DNA from: Photobacterium aphoticum
GTDB taxonomy: Bacteria; Pseudomonadota; Gammaproteobacteria; Enterobacterales; Vibrionaceae
DNA length: 43,260 nucleotides
Direction: 5' to 3'
Assembly (NCBI RefSeq): GCF_001029435.1
Contig: NZ_LDOV01000045.1
Span: forward strand, 1-43,260
Below the pieces are notes generated by a model. That model ran no database searches. It saw nothing but the letters and a program-made list of their open reading frames with translations, and was not told where the DNA came from. Shown here piece after piece: positions 31,804-41,252 of this stretch. Numbering within the stretch: the stretch's first letter is position 1; every line of letters starts with the position of its first letter. The position numbers and the translations under genes are program-made.

Positions 31804-33221
31804 GAAGATTTCGCCTGTGGCTTCTTGCGGCGTTGCGGACGGCGGCGACGGCGGTTGCTGCCGGATTTGTCGCCCTCATTGATTTGCAACACCATCTTGT
31901 TGCGCTGATTGCGGTCACCACGCTGGAATTGATCCCACCAGTGTGCCAACTCGGCGATGTCATCCCCTTCAAACTGGCCACGCATTTCCAGGAAATCAAA
32001 CGCAGCACGGAATTTCGGGTGTTCCATCATCTTAAAGGCACGCTTACCGGTACGGCGGCTAAAGCGCATTTGCTGTTGCCAGATATCACGTACGGTGGTG
32101 GTGAAACGGCGAGGGATGGCAATGGTTTTCACCTGCTCATCCAGAATGTCGTTAGAGGCCACCATGAACGCGTCATAGTAAGACAGGCCGCTGGCAAACG
32201 CGATCTCTTCGGCGCGGGTCACCATTGGGTACCACAGCATTGCCGCAAACATAAACGCCGGATTGACGCGCTTATCTTCTGCCAGACGCTTATCGGTGGC
32301 ACTCAGGATGTGCTCGATCATTTGCTCGGTCTGGCTGTTCTGATCTTCGGTGAAGTGTTCAGACAGCAGAGGGAACAACTGTTGGAACAGGTTGTACTCA
32401 CGCAGCAGTTTGTAAGTGGCCAGGCCATTACCTGACTGCAGCAGCTTCAGGCTTTCTTCAAACAGACGCGCGGCCGGAATGTCTTGCAGTAGCGTTGACA
32501 GTTTCACGATAGGCGCGGCGGTTTTCTCTTCAATGCCCATGTCCAACTTGGCCGCGAAACGGATCGCACGCAGCATGCGGACCGGATCTTCGCGGTAACG
32601 CGTTTCCGGATCGCCAATCAAGCGGATAATACGGTTGTCGAGATCTTCGACCCCGTTAACAAAGTCGCTGACCGTAAAGTCTTTGATGCTGTAGTACAGC
32701 GCATTGATGGTGAAATCACGGCGCTCGGCATCTTCTTCAATGGTACCGTAGACATTGTCACGCAGCAGCATGCCTTCCTGATTCTGTGCCGCAACCTGCT
32801 TTTTATCGCTCAGGTTCGGGGTGCCATCCGCATGGTGGCCTCGGAAGGTCGCCACTTCAATCACATCACGACCGAACAGAATATGGGCAAGGCGGAAACG
32901 GCGGCCAATCAGGCGGCAGTTACGGAAAAGGTGTTTAATTTCTTCCGGCGTCGCGTTGGTGGCAATATCGAAGTCTTTAGGTTGTTTGTCCAGAAGGAGA
33001 TCGCGAACACCCCCACCGACCAGGTAGGCATCAAAACCGGCTTTATTCAGACGGTAAAGAACCTTCAGCGCATTCTCGCTGATATCTTTACGTGAAATAC
33101 CGTGCTCTTGGCGCTGATAAACTTGCAAGGCGAGTTCCTCGGTGTCGAGCGTACTACTATTATCGCGATTCAATACCTTACGGCAAAAGCTGGCTACTCG
33201 ATTAAAGATAATACACCTCAT
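31800..33221 (-). CDS. pcnB: Poly(A) polymerase I
   Basis: PcnB adds poly(A) tails that mark RNA for decay. The protein has the nucleotidyltransferase motifs GGGVRDLLL and DFDIAT, followed by RLIGRRFRLAHI, and a basic C-terminal tail (RRRRRPQRRKK). The coordinates use ATG 33221 (473 residues), but that ATG has no ribosome site. GAGGTG at 33214-33219 lies just before ATT (33212) and ATC (33209); a start at ATC would make the protein begin where E. coli PcnB begins (IFNRVASFCRKVL against MFTRVANFCRKVL). E. coli pcnB is known to start at AUU, so a non-AUG start is likely here too. Confidence 0.93.
   Translation of the reverse strand: MRCIIFNRVASFCRKVLNRDNSSTLDTEELALQVYQRQEHGISRKDISENALKVLYRLNKAGFDAYLVGGGVRDLLLDKQPKDFDIATNATPEEIKHLFRNCRLIGRRFRLAHILFGRDVIEVATFRGHHADGTPNLSDKKQVAAQNQEGMLLRDNVYGTIEEDAERRDFTINALYYSIKDFTVSDFVNGVEDLDNRIIRLIGDPETRYREDPVRMLRAIRFAAKLDMGIEEKTAAPIVKLSTLLQDIPAARLFEESLKLLQSGNGLATYKLLREYNLFQQLFPLLSEHFTEDQNSQTEQMIEHILSATDKRLAEDKRVNPAFMFAAMLWYPMVTRAEEIAFASGLSYYDAFMVASNDILDEQVKTIAIPRRFTTTVRDIWQQQMRFSRRTGKRAFKMMEHPKFRAAFDFLEMRGQFEGDDIAELAHWWDQFQRGDRNQRNKMVLQINEGDKSGSNRRRRRPQRRKKPQAKSS
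33214..33219 (-). promoter_or_regulatory. Ribosome binding site that suggests a non-AUG pcnB start
   Basis: GAGGTG is a six-base perfect match to the 16S anti-Shine-Dalgarno. It overlaps the nominal ATG (33221-33219) so cannot serve it. Counting from GAGG, ATT lies three bases and ATC six bases downstream. Confidence 0.5.
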
Positions 33222-33276
33222 TTATGTGGTTCGGATTCAACAAACAGCCGCATATCATATATCACGGCAAGACAAT

Positions 33277-34161
33277 TTAGAATCCTAGCGTAATGGCGGT
33301 CGTATTTGGCACCTTGGAAAGCTGCCAATGTTCGGTTGCCCAGCGCAGGATTTCTGCTGTGGATGATGCGGCCAAATCAGCCGGCGGTTGCTGGCCTAAA
33401 AAACGCAGCGCGGCGATCAATGCCGGGTTGGGGTTGGCTTTATCAATCGCGGGTGCATGGTTTTGTTTTGAGAGCTTATTGCCGTTTTCGGTCACTGCCA
33501 GAGGCAGGTGTAAATAGCTGACTTCAGGGTGGCCGAGCAGGCGGTAAAGCCCAATTTGGCGTCCGGTTGGCTCGATCAAATCAGCCCCCCGGACCACCTC
33601 TGTGATCCCTTGTTCAATATCATCCAGCACGACAGCTAAATTATATGCGAACAGGCCATCACGACGGCGAATGATGAAATCCTCTGCCGCCAGTGCGGCC
33701 GGAATATGCATCGTTCCATGTAACTGATCCACAAAGCGTGTGACCGGCTGATCCACTTTCAGGCGAATAGCGCTGTCAGTGGCCGGCAGGTGGCGATCAC
33801 GACAAGTGCCCGGGTAGAATCCACCGGCTTCTTTGATCTGTTTACGGCTGCATTGGCAGTAATAGGCCTGTTGGTTGGCCAACCACGCATCTATTTGGGC
33901 ATGATAGGCATCATGGCGGTGACTTTGGTACATCACGCCGCCGTCCCAGTGCAGCCCGTAGGCCTCCAGGGTACGCAGGATATCATCCGCCGCGCCGGGC
34001 ATTTCGCGAGGTGGATCAAGATCTTCCATGCGAACGATCCAGGTGCCGCCTTGAGCGCGGGCTTGCAGGTAGCTGCCTAATGCGGCGACCAGTGAGCCAA
34101 AATGGAGCGGGCCGGATGGTGATGGCGCAAAACGGCCAATATAGTGTGTGGATGTCGTCAT
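33277..34161 (-). CDS. gluQ: Glutamyl-Q tRNA(Asp) synthetase
   Basis: GluQ adds glutamate to queuosine at the tRNA-Asp anticodon. The 294-residue protein resembles a GluRS catalytic domain without an anticodon-binding part. The HIGH-like motif is PSGPLHFGSL, the KMSKS-like motif is GNKLSKQN, and zinc cysteines lie in YYCQCSRKQIKEAGGFYPGTC. It sits directly after dksA on the same strand, the usual gamma-proteobacterial arrangement. Confidence 0.95.
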   Translation of the reverse strand: MTTSTHYIGRFAPSPSGPLHFGSLVAALGSYLQARAQGGTWIVRMEDLDPPREMPGAADDILRTLEAYGLHWDGGVMYQSHRHDAYHAQIDAWLANQQAYYCQCSRKQIKEAGGFYPGTCRDRHLPATDSAIRLKVDQPVTRFVDQLHGTMHIPAALAAEDFIIRRRDGLFAYNLAVVLDDIEQGITEVVRGADLIEPTGRQIGLYRLLGHPEVSYLHLPLAVTENGNKLSKQNHAPAIDKANPNPALIAALRFLGQQPPADLAASSTAEILRWATEHWQLSKVPNTTAITLGF

Positions 34162-34176
34162 AAGGGATCACCAGAA

Positions 34177-34200
34177 ACGAAAAAGGGAGCAGTTGCTCCC
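34177..34200 (-). terminator. Terminator after dksA
   Basis: GGGAGC (34185-34190) pairs with GCTCCC (34195-34200). On the minus strand the stem is followed by about five U. It limits read-through from dksA into gluQ. Confidence 0.85.
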
Positions 34201-34235
34201 TCTTTAAAGACAGTGGTGCGAAAGTACGTAGCGTA

Positions 34236-34685
34236 CTAGCCTGCCATCTGTTTTTCTTTGATTTCAGCTAGCGTTTTACAGTCGATACACAGATCAGCTG
34301 TTGGACGTGCTTCCAAACGACGGATACCGATTTCGATACCGCAAGAATCACAGAAACCGAAGTCGTCCTCTTCAATACGCGTAAGGGTCTTCTCGATTTT
34401 CTTGATTAGCTTACGTTCACGATCGCGGTTACGTAATTCTAGGCTGAACTCTTCTTCCTGTGCCGCACGGTCGACAGGATCCGGGAAGTTTGCCGCTTCG
34501 TCTTGCATGTGGTTTACAGTACGATCGACTTCTTCACGTAATTGGTTGCGCCAAGCGCTTAGAATCTTACGGAAGTGCTCTAGCTGAGCTTCACCCATAT
34601 ATTCTTCGCCGGCCTTTTCCTGGTAAGGTTCAACCCCAGCAATAGCCAGGATGCCTAGCGATTTTTTAACGTTGCTCTCTGGCAT
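34236..34685 (-). CDS. dksA: RNA polymerase-binding transcription factor DksA
   Basis: DksA binds the RNA polymerase secondary channel and works with ppGpp in the stringent response. The 149-residue protein has a long coiled coil (about 35-105) with the tip acidic residues in DPVDRAAQEE, and the zinc finger CDSC...CIDC. ATG 34685 is chosen because AGGAGA lies six bases upstream and MPESNVKKSLGILAIAG is the family start; eleven further residues to 34718 have no support. E. coli DksA has 151. Confidence 0.97.
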   Translation of the reverse strand: MPESNVKKSLGILAIAGVEPYQEKAGEEYMGEAQLEHFRKILSAWRNQLREEVDRTVNHMQDEAANFPDPVDRAAQEEEFSLELRNRDRERKLIKKIEKTLTRIEEDDFGFCDSCGIEIGIRRLEARPTADLCIDCKTLAEIKEKQMAG

Positions 34686-34821
34686 ATAGCATCTCCTAAT
34701 ATACCTAATAACCGTCACTGGTCAAAATTGGGCGGTATCTATAGCAGAAAGGGTTTAACGTGGCAATTGCTGCATATCTTCAATTTTATCCCAATGTGAA
34801 GAAAGCATCACTTTGCGGTGT

Positions 34822-35526
34822 TTACTGATTGAAATTTATGCAGTCTTCGAGGTAGAGCTCATTTGGGTGTAATACCGCCTTGTAACAAAGGATCTCTACG
34901 CCAGCCCTTTCTGCCTGTTGGATTAATGAAAAATAGTCCGGGTCTATATGGTGTGCGACAGAAACCTTTTCAATGCCCGAATGCAAAATGGCGAAAAAAA
35001 GTATGGCACGCTTACCGCTTTGTGCCACCTCTGCTAGCTCGCGCAGGTGTTTTTGTCCCCGGGTTGTGACCGCATCCGGGAAAAAGCCTTGTCCGTTTTG
35101 CAACAGGGTGACGCTCTTGACTTCAATATAGCAGTCAGGACGGTCGTCTGCTTGCAGTAGCACGTCTATCCTGCTGTTTTCGCTGCCATACTTCACTTCC
35201 GTGCGCAGGGTGCTGTAGCCCTCAAGCTCTTTCACGACACCGTTATTAATGGCTTCGACCACCAAACGGTTGGCCTGCGCGGTGTTGACACAAATCATGT
35301 CGCCGTCGGGCGTTTCACTCAGCTCCCAGCTGCACGGGTATTTACGCTTCGGGTTATCAGAGGTGGAATACCACACGGTGTTGCCCGGCGTGGCGCAGCC
35401 TGTCATGGCGCCGGTATTGGCGCAGTGCAATGTTGTCACTGTGCCATCAGGCAAGGTCACATCGGCCAGAAAACGCTTGTAGCGTTTGATTAACGTTGCC
35501 GATTGCAGCGCAGGGGAAAATTTCAT
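34822..35526 (-). CDS. sfsA: Sugar fermentation stimulation protein SfsA
   Basis: SfsA is a conserved DNA-binding protein first linked to maltose metabolism; its exact role is unclear. The 235-residue protein starts MKFSPALQSATLIKRYKRFL, with HCANTGAMTGC, RIDVLLQ, YIEVKSVTLL and FPDAVTTRGQKHL, the last group resembling a nuclease-like active site. AGGA lies five bases before ATG 35526; the longer frame to 35574 lacks family support. It lies 136 bp upstream of dksA on the same strand. Confidence 0.95.
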   Translation of the reverse strand: MKFSPALQSATLIKRYKRFLADVTLPDGTVTTLHCANTGAMTGCATPGNTVWYSTSDNPKRKYPCSWELSETPDGDMICVNTAQANRLVVEAINNGVVKELEGYSTLRTEVKYGSENSRIDVLLQADDRPDCYIEVKSVTLLQNGQGFFPDAVTTRGQKHLRELAEVAQSGKRAILFFAILHSGIEKVSVAHHIDPDYFSLIQQAERAGVEILCYKAVLHPNELYLEDCINFNQ

Positions 35527-35608
35527 GTCGTTCCTTTTTATACGTTGTTGTGGATACGCACGGTAGCGGCCCATTGTTCACTTTGCCGTGTGGACGGTAT
35601 CACAGTGT

Positions 35609-36193
35609 TCACAGTAACCACTGAGCCAGGCAGCGGTAGCGCACGCCGGACTGAACGGAATGCTGAGCATGAGGTTGAGAAGGTAGTTGAGCGTGCTCAG
35701 TGGTGGAAATATACAAGCCAAAGGCCGGAAAGTGAAAGGTCAGCGAAGGCGGAGTCAGTGTGTCTAAGAGCGCGGTCGGACGTTGTTTAATGGCTTTGGC
35801 CAGCGTGATATGCGGCGCGTAAGGGCGGGGCTCACGCACGATGCCGCACGGTGCTAACACCGTATAGAGGTGATCCACCAGATCCTGCAACGGCGCGGGC
35901 GGTTGCGGACACCCCAGCCACAAGACCTTGCTGCGCCGCCAATAGCCCAGTGTGTTGAACGTGGCCGAGAAAGCGCCAGTGGGCGGGTGGTTATCGATGG
36001 CTTGCACAATGGCCTCGGTTTGCGCGGGTGTCACCATGCCGAGAAAGGCCAGCGTGACATGCAGGTTGTCAATGGGGACGGCCTGGTCGATCTGGCACGT
36101 CAGTTGATGCAGGGCCGTGACGCTGTCAGCCGGTTGCTGGGGCGCTAAGGCAAAGAACAGGCGTTGCTTTTTCGTCGTCTTTTTCATGGTCAT
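35609..36193 (-). CDS. thpR: RNA 2',3'-cyclic phosphodiesterase (2H family, ThpR/LigT)
   Basis: ThpR opens 2',3'-cyclic phosphates on RNA and was first seen as a 2'-5' RNA ligase. The 194-residue protein carries both HxTx motifs of the 2H superfamily, HVTLAF (near residue 45) and HITLAK. The start is uncertain between ATG 36193 and ATG 36187; neither has a clear ribosome site. It is divergent from hrpB. Confidence 0.9.
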   Translation of the reverse strand: MTMKKTTKKQRLFFALAPQQPADSVTALHQLTCQIDQAVPIDNLHVTLAFLGMVTPAQTEAIVQAIDNHPPTGAFSATFNTLGYWRRSKVLWLGCPQPPAPLQDLVDHLYTVLAPCGIVREPRPYAPHITLAKAIKQRPTALLDTLTPPSLTFHFPAFGLYISTTEHAQLPSQPHAQHSVQSGVRYRCLAQWLL

Positions 36194-36251
36194 AGCGGTT
36201 ATCTGTGGCGGCTTGGGTATACAATAGTGGCGCTAAGTTTGAATATGACAC

Positions 36252-36257
36252 AAGGTG
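36252..36257 (+). promoter_or_regulatory. Ribosome site that sets a TTG start for hrpB
   Basis: AAGGTG lies six bases before TTG 36264. It overlaps GTG 36255, which therefore cannot be the start it serves. Confidence 0.6.
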
Positions 36258-36263
36258 TTCCCA

Positions 36264-38744
36264 TTGTCACAGCTGCCTATCCAAGACGTTATGACCCCGT
36301 TGCTTGCGGCTTTAGACGCGCATGCACAACTGATCCTCAAAGCCCCGCCCGGGGCCGGTAAATCCACTTATCTGCCTTTATCTATCCTGCAAGAGGGCAG
36401 TATTGACGGCAAAATTGTGATGCTGGAGCCACGCCGATTGGCCGCGCGCAATATCGCCCAGTACCTGGCGGCGCAGCTGGGTGAAAAAGTGGGAGAGACC
36501 ATTGGCTTGCGTATGCGAGGCGAGAGCAAAACCAGTGCCAAGACGCGGCTGGAAGTGGTCACCGAAGGGGTGATGACCCGCATGTTGCAGCAGGATCCTG
36601 AATTGTCGGGTATTGGCTTGCTGATCTTTGATGAATTCCATGAGCGCAGTTTGCATGCCGATACGGCTTTAGCGTTGGCGCTGGAGGTGCAAGAAGCACT
36701 GCGTGACGATCTGAAAATTCTGGTGATGTCGGCCACCTTGGATGATGCGGCGTTAACGGCGTTATTGCCGGATGCGGCGTACATCGCTTCCGAAGGACGC
36801 TGTTTCCCTGTGGCGCACCGCTACCAGCGTGTGGCGGAGGGCGTGGACATGATAGAAACCGTGACCAAAGCCATTCGCAGCTTGCTGGCCAGTGAAAGTG
36901 GCTCGATGTTGGTGTTTTTGCCGGGCGCCGGTGAAATTCGTCGTGTCGCCGAGCGGTTGAGTGACGGGTTAGCACAGGACGGTTTGGCCCGCGATGTGCT
37001 GATCAGCCCGTTGTACGGCCAGTTATCAGCCCAGCAACAGCAGCAAGCCATTGCACCGGCACCCGCCGGACAGCGCAAAGTGGTACTGGCGACGAACATT
37101 GCGGAAACCAGTTTAACCATCGAAGGCATTCGTCTTGTGGTGGATTGCGGTCTGGAGCGTATTGCCCAGTGGGATGCGAAAACCGGGATCAGCCGATTAG
37201 AATCGGTGCGCATTGCCCGCTCGTCGGCGGAGCAGCGGGCCGGTCGTGCGGGGCGTTTGGAGCCGGGGATCTGTTTACGTTTATACAGTGAAGAGCAACT
37301 GGCCCGCCAACCTGCAACGCCTCAGCCGGAAATGCTGCGGGCCGATCTCACCACATTGGCGATGGAACTGGCGCAATGGGGCTGTGCCGAGGTGACGGAT
37401 TTACGCTGGCTGGATGTGCCGCCTGCGGTGGCCATGACGCAATCGCGCGCGTTGCTGCAAGCCTTGGGCGCGATGGACAGCCGTTATCAATTGACCGAGC
37501 AGGGTGTGGCCTTACACGCGCTGGGGGCCGATCCGCGCCATGCGACCATGTTGTTGATGGCGCAGCGTCACGGAAAGGCTGCGATGGCGACAGCGGCGAT
37601 GTTGGTGGCGTTGTTGGAAGAGCCGCCACGGGGGATGCAAAACCCGGATCTGCATTTTCAGCTGAACCTGCTGGAAAGCGGCAAGTTACCGCGCAGTGCG
37701 GGGTATGTGCAGCGGGCGAATCAGCATTTACATAAATTGGGGGCGGGCGGTACTGCGCTACGTGTTGCCAGTGAGTGGATTGCACCGGTGATGGCAGCAG
37801 GTTTTCCAGATCGCATTGCGCTTTCTCGTGGTCGGGATGGCCGTTATCAACTGGCCAACGGGCAAGGGGCCAGCTTATTGCCGGATGAGCCACTCGCGGA
37901 TGCGGATCTGCTAGTGGTGGCGGATGTGGTGAAAACCCGTCAGGGTGACAGCCGTATTTTCACTGCGGTCACGGCGGATGTCGGCAGCTTACAGCAGGCC
38001 TTGCCGGCGTTGTTCTGTGAGCGGGAATGGCTGGATTGGGACGACAAGAAAGGCCGTCTGACGGCCGAAAAACAGCTGTGCTGTGGTAAGTTAGTGCTCG
38101 AACGCAGCCCAATGGCAGAGCCGGATCCGGCCAAAGCCAGCGAAGCCCTGCTCAATGCCATTGTGCGCAAAGGGCTGAATGTGTTGCCCTGGACGCCAGC
38201 GGCAGAGAACCTGCTGGTACGCGCGCGCTGTGCGGCTGAGTGGTTGCCGGACATGGCGTTACCGGCCATGGATGAGGCCAGCTTACTGGCCGATGCCGAC
38301 AGTTGGTTGTTGCCGTACATGACGGGCATGAAAACCCTCAAAGCCATCGAAAAATTGGATCTCTTTGCCGCGCTGGAAGCCCGTTTAGGGTGGGAGACGA
38401 AGCAGGCACTGGATGCCGCGTTACCGACCCATTATGACGTGCCGACCGGATCGCGCTATGCCATTCGCTATCAGGAAGGGCAACATCCGGTACTGGCGGT
38501 GAAGCTGCAGGAAATGTTTGGGGAAAAAAGCTCGCCGATGATCGCCAACGGGCGGGTTGCTGTGGTGCTGGAGCTGCTGTCTCCGGCGCAGCGCCCGTTA
38601 CAAATCACCCGTGATTTGGCGACATTCTGGCAGGGCTCATACCGTGACGTGCAAAAAGAAATGAAGGGGCGCTATCCCAAGCACCCTTGGCCGGATGATC
38701 CTGCCAACCATGCACCGACGCGTAAAACGAAAAAATACATGTAG
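36264..38744 (+). CDS. hrpB: ATP-dependent helicase HrpB
   Basis: HrpB is a DEAH-box RNA-type helicase of unsettled role. The 826-residue protein has Walker A APPGAGKSTYLPL, the DEFH box (LIFDEFHERS), SAT, and motif VI EQRAGRAGRLEPG, then the HA2-like and HrpB-specific C-terminal regions. TTG 36264 is chosen: AAGGTG is six bases upstream and the resulting MSQLPIQDVM matches the E. coli start MSSLPVAAVL. A frame from GTG 36255 adds three residues only. mrcB follows after 8 bp, so they are probably co-transcribed. Confidence 0.95.
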   Translation: MSQLPIQDVMTPLLAALDAHAQLILKAPPGAGKSTYLPLSILQEGSIDGKIVMLEPRRLAARNIAQYLAAQLGEKVGETIGLRMRGESKTSAKTRLEVVTEGVMTRMLQQDPELSGIGLLIFDEFHERSLHADTALALALEVQEALRDDLKILVMSATLDDAALTALLPDAAYIASEGRCFPVAHRYQRVAEGVDMIETVTKAIRSLLASESGSMLVFLPGAGEIRRVAERLSDGLAQDGLARDVLISPLYGQLSAQQQQQAIAPAPAGQRKVVLATNIAETSLTIEGIRLVVDCGLERIAQWDAKTGISRLESVRIARSSAEQRAGRAGRLEPGICLRLYSEEQLARQPATPQPEMLRADLTTLAMELAQWGCAEVTDLRWLDVPPAVAMTQSRALLQALGAMDSRYQLTEQGVALHALGADPRHATMLLMAQRHGKAAMATAAMLVALLEEPPRGMQNPDLHFQLNLLESGKLPRSAGYVQRANQHLHKLGAGGTALRVASEWIAPVMAAGFPDRIALSRGRDGRYQLANGQGASLLPDEPLADADLLVVADVVKTRQGDSRIFTAVTADVGSLQQALPALFCEREWLDWDDKKGRLTAEKQLCCGKLVLERSPMAEPDPAKASEALLNAIVRKGLNVLPWTPAAENLLVRARCAAEWLPDMALPAMDEASLLADADSWLLPYMTGMKTLKAIEKLDLFAALEARLGWETKQALDAALPTHYDVPTGSRYAIRYQEGQHPVLAVKLQEMFGEKSSPMIANGRVAVVLELLSPAQRPLQITRDLATFWQGSYRDVQKEMKGRYPKHPWPDDPANHAPTRKTKKYM

Positions 38745-38752
38745 ATAAAGTG

Positions 38753-41215
38753 ATGAAAATGAAAACATGGCCAATGCGCCACATGGCCCCGGCACCGAAG
38801 AAGCCGGCGGCCGGCAAGGATGAGGCGAAAAAGCCAACCCGGCGTCGAAAAAGCCCGGCGGCCAGCGGCGACAAGCCCGCAGCCAAACCGCGTAAGAAGC
38901 CGGCATCACGCAGCCGAAAAAAAACGCCCGCAGCCAATCAGGGGCGCGTGCCGCCATGGCTGAAATGGCTGATGGGATTTGGCCTGAAAGTCACGATTGC
39001 GTTGCTGGCGGTGTTGCTGGTGGTCGGTATTTACTTGGATAAAGTGGTACGCGATCGCTTTGACGGTCAGTTATGGAACCTGCCTGCGGTGGTGTATGGC
39101 CGCGTGCTGACCTTGCAGCCGGGGCAGGCGATCTCGCTCAGTGAAGTGCGCCGAGAGTTAGATTTGCTGCAATACCATAAGGTACGCAGTCCGCAGCGTA
39201 ACGGCGAGTATTCCTCTTCGTCCACACGCATTGAGCTGATCCGTCGTCCGTTTGAGTTTGAAGACGGGCCAGAAGGTGCGCGCCATGTGATGCTGACGTT
39301 TGCGGATAATACCCTGCAAAGCATTCGGGAAGTGGGTACCAAGCGCCAGCTGGGCTACGTGCGTATTGAGCCGAAGATGCTGGGGATGCTCGGTACCGGC
39401 GATCACGAGCAGCGCCTGTTCATGCCACGCGAGCAGTTCCCTGAAGTGCTGGTGGATGCTTTACTGGTGACCGAAGACCGCGACTTCTACCACCATGATG
39501 GCGTGTCACCGCTGGCGATTGTGCGTGCCATGCTGGTGAACCTGAAAGCCGGTCGTACGGTACAGGGCGGCAGTACCCTGACCCAACAGCTGGCGAAAAA
39601 TATCTTCCTGAGCCGTGAGCGTTCGCTGTGGCGTAAGGTGCGAGAAGCCTATATCGCGGTGATCATTGATTATCGCTACAGCAAAGATCGGATCTTGGAA
39701 GCGTATCTCAATGAGATCTATCTGGGACAGAACGGCGGTAAGGAAGTGCACGGTTTTGCACTCGGGGCGCGTTTGTACTTCGGCCGTCCGTTGCAGGAGC
39801 TGCGTATTGATCAGCAGGCGTTGCTGGTAGCGATGGCCAAAGGCCCGTCTTACTACAACCCGTGGCGCAACCCTGAGCGAGCCCGTCAGCGTCGTGACTT
39901 GGTGCTGCGCATGATGATGGATAACAAGATCCTCGATGGTGCCCAGTACGAGCAAGCGGCGTCGCGTCCGTTAGATATTCAGGCCAAGCCGATGATTGCC
40001 AGTCGCCAGCCGGCATACTTCCAGCAGTTGCAGCGTGAACTGAAACAGCGGGTGGGTGACAACTTCACGCCGGGTGTGGGTTTACGCGTGTTCAGTACCT
40101 TGGATCCGTTGTCGCAGCAGGAAGCCGAACGTGCCGTGCGCCACATGGTGCCGTTGCTGAGCAAGAAAGCGGGCGGTGGCGATGTGGAAACCGCGCTGGT
40201 GGCCGCTGATCGCCAGACCGGTGAGATCCGCGCCATGATCGGTGGCAGCCAACCGGGCTTTGCCGGTTTTAACCGTGCGCTGGATGCTAGCCGACAGATT
40301 GGCTCGTTGGTGAAACCGGCGGTGTATCTGGCGGCGTTACGCCATCCGGATCAGTTTACGCTGGCCAGTACGCTGGAAGATAAGCCGATTGCCATGCGCA
40401 GCAGTAACGGTACCAGCTGGCAGCCGCGTAACTACGATCGTAAGTTCCGGGGCGAAGTGCCGTTGTATTACGCGCTGGCGAAATCGCTGAACGTGCCGAC
40501 GGTCAATCTGGGGATGGCGGTAGGCCTGAACAACGTGATTGATACCCTGGTAGAGCTGGGTGTGGATCGCAATGAAGTGCCGAAGCTACCTTCCATTTTG
40601 CTGGGCTCCTTTACCCTGACACCGTATCAGGTGACGCAGATGTTCCAGTCGGTGGCCAGTGGTGGCCGCAAAGCCGAGCTGACCGCGCTGCGTGCGGTGG
40701 TGGATCAGAAAGGGAAGTTACTGTACCAGTGGATGCCGAAAGCCGCGCAAATTGTGCCGGAGCAAGCTGCCTGGCTGACGACCTATGGCATGAAAAATGT
40801 GGTGTCACAAGGGACTGCGCGTTTCTTGCAGCCACAGTTTGGCTGGGCGGCTTTGGCGGGGAAAACCGGTACTACCGACAAATCCCGAGACAGCTGGTAT
40901 GTCGGTATTGACGGTCGCGAAGTGGTGACGGTGTGGATGGGACGCGATGACAATACCTCGGTCAACCTGACCGGTTCATCCGGTGCGTTGCGTGTGTACA
41001 GCGATTACATGAAAGGGCGTCAGCCTGAGCCGCTGACATTAGGTTGGCCAAGTAAGCTGACTACCGCCAAGTTCTCTCAGCGGCCTGATGGCACCTTATC
41101 GCGCGATTGTGCCGGTAAGTACTCGTTACCGCTGTGGGATAAAGACGGCGACGTAGAGGCCTTCTGTGACAGCAATAAACCAGCGAAGTGGATCAAAGAC
41201 ATGTTCAGCTGGTAA
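38753..41215 (+). CDS. mrcB: Penicillin-binding protein 1B (bifunctional)
   Basis: PBP1b polymerises and cross-links peptidoglycan. The 820-residue protein has a very basic Lys/Ala/Pro cytoplasmic tail (1-65), one membrane helix (about 72-95), a UB2H-like domain, the GT51 glycosyltransferase with Glu241 in VTEDRDFYHHDG and the GGSTLTQQLAKN motif, and a transpeptidase with Ser518-Leu-Val-Lys521, SLN and KTGTT. The start is unclear: ATG 38753, GTG 38750 and ATG 38759 are all near and no strong ribosome site is visible. It needs the outer-membrane activator LpoB, which is not in this window. Confidence 0.96.
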   Translation: MKMKTWPMRHMAPAPKKPAAGKDEAKKPTRRRKSPAASGDKPAAKPRKKPASRSRKKTPAANQGRVPPWLKWLMGFGLKVTIALLAVLLVVGIYLDKVVRDRFDGQLWNLPAVVYGRVLTLQPGQAISLSEVRRELDLLQYHKVRSPQRNGEYSSSSTRIELIRRPFEFEDGPEGARHVMLTFADNTLQSIREVGTKRQLGYVRIEPKMLGMLGTGDHEQRLFMPREQFPEVLVDALLVTEDRDFYHHDGVSPLAIVRAMLVNLKAGRTVQGGSTLTQQLAKNIFLSRERSLWRKVREAYIAVIIDYRYSKDRILEAYLNEIYLGQNGGKEVHGFALGARLYFGRPLQELRIDQQALLVAMAKGPSYYNPWRNPERARQRRDLVLRMMMDNKILDGAQYEQAASRPLDIQAKPMIASRQPAYFQQLQRELKQRVGDNFTPGVGLRVFSTLDPLSQQEAERAVRHMVPLLSKKAGGGDVETALVAADRQTGEIRAMIGGSQPGFAGFNRALDASRQIGSLVKPAVYLAALRHPDQFTLASTLEDKPIAMRSSNGTSWQPRNYDRKFRGEVPLYYALAKSLNVPTVNLGMAVGLNNVIDTLVELGVDRNEVPKLPSILLGSFTLTPYQVTQMFQSVASGGRKAELTALRAVVDQKGKLLYQWMPKAAQIVPEQAAWLTTYGMKNVVSQGTARFLQPQFGWAALAGKTGTTDKSRDSWYVGIDGREVVTVWMGRDDNTSVNLTGSSGALRVYSDYMKGRQPEPLTLGWPSKLTTAKFSQRPDGTLSRDCAGKYSLPLWDKDGDVEAFCDSNKPAKWIKDMFSW

Positions 41216-41220
41216 GACGA

Positions 41221-41252
41221 AAAAGCACGCCAAAGGAGGCGTGCTTTTTTTT
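41221..41252. terminator. Bidirectional terminator between mrcB and the HD-GYP gene
   Basis: GCACGCC (41225-41231) pairs with GGCGTGC (41238-41244), followed by eight T and preceded by an A run. It overlaps the stop of the converging HD-GYP gene. Confidence 0.93.
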
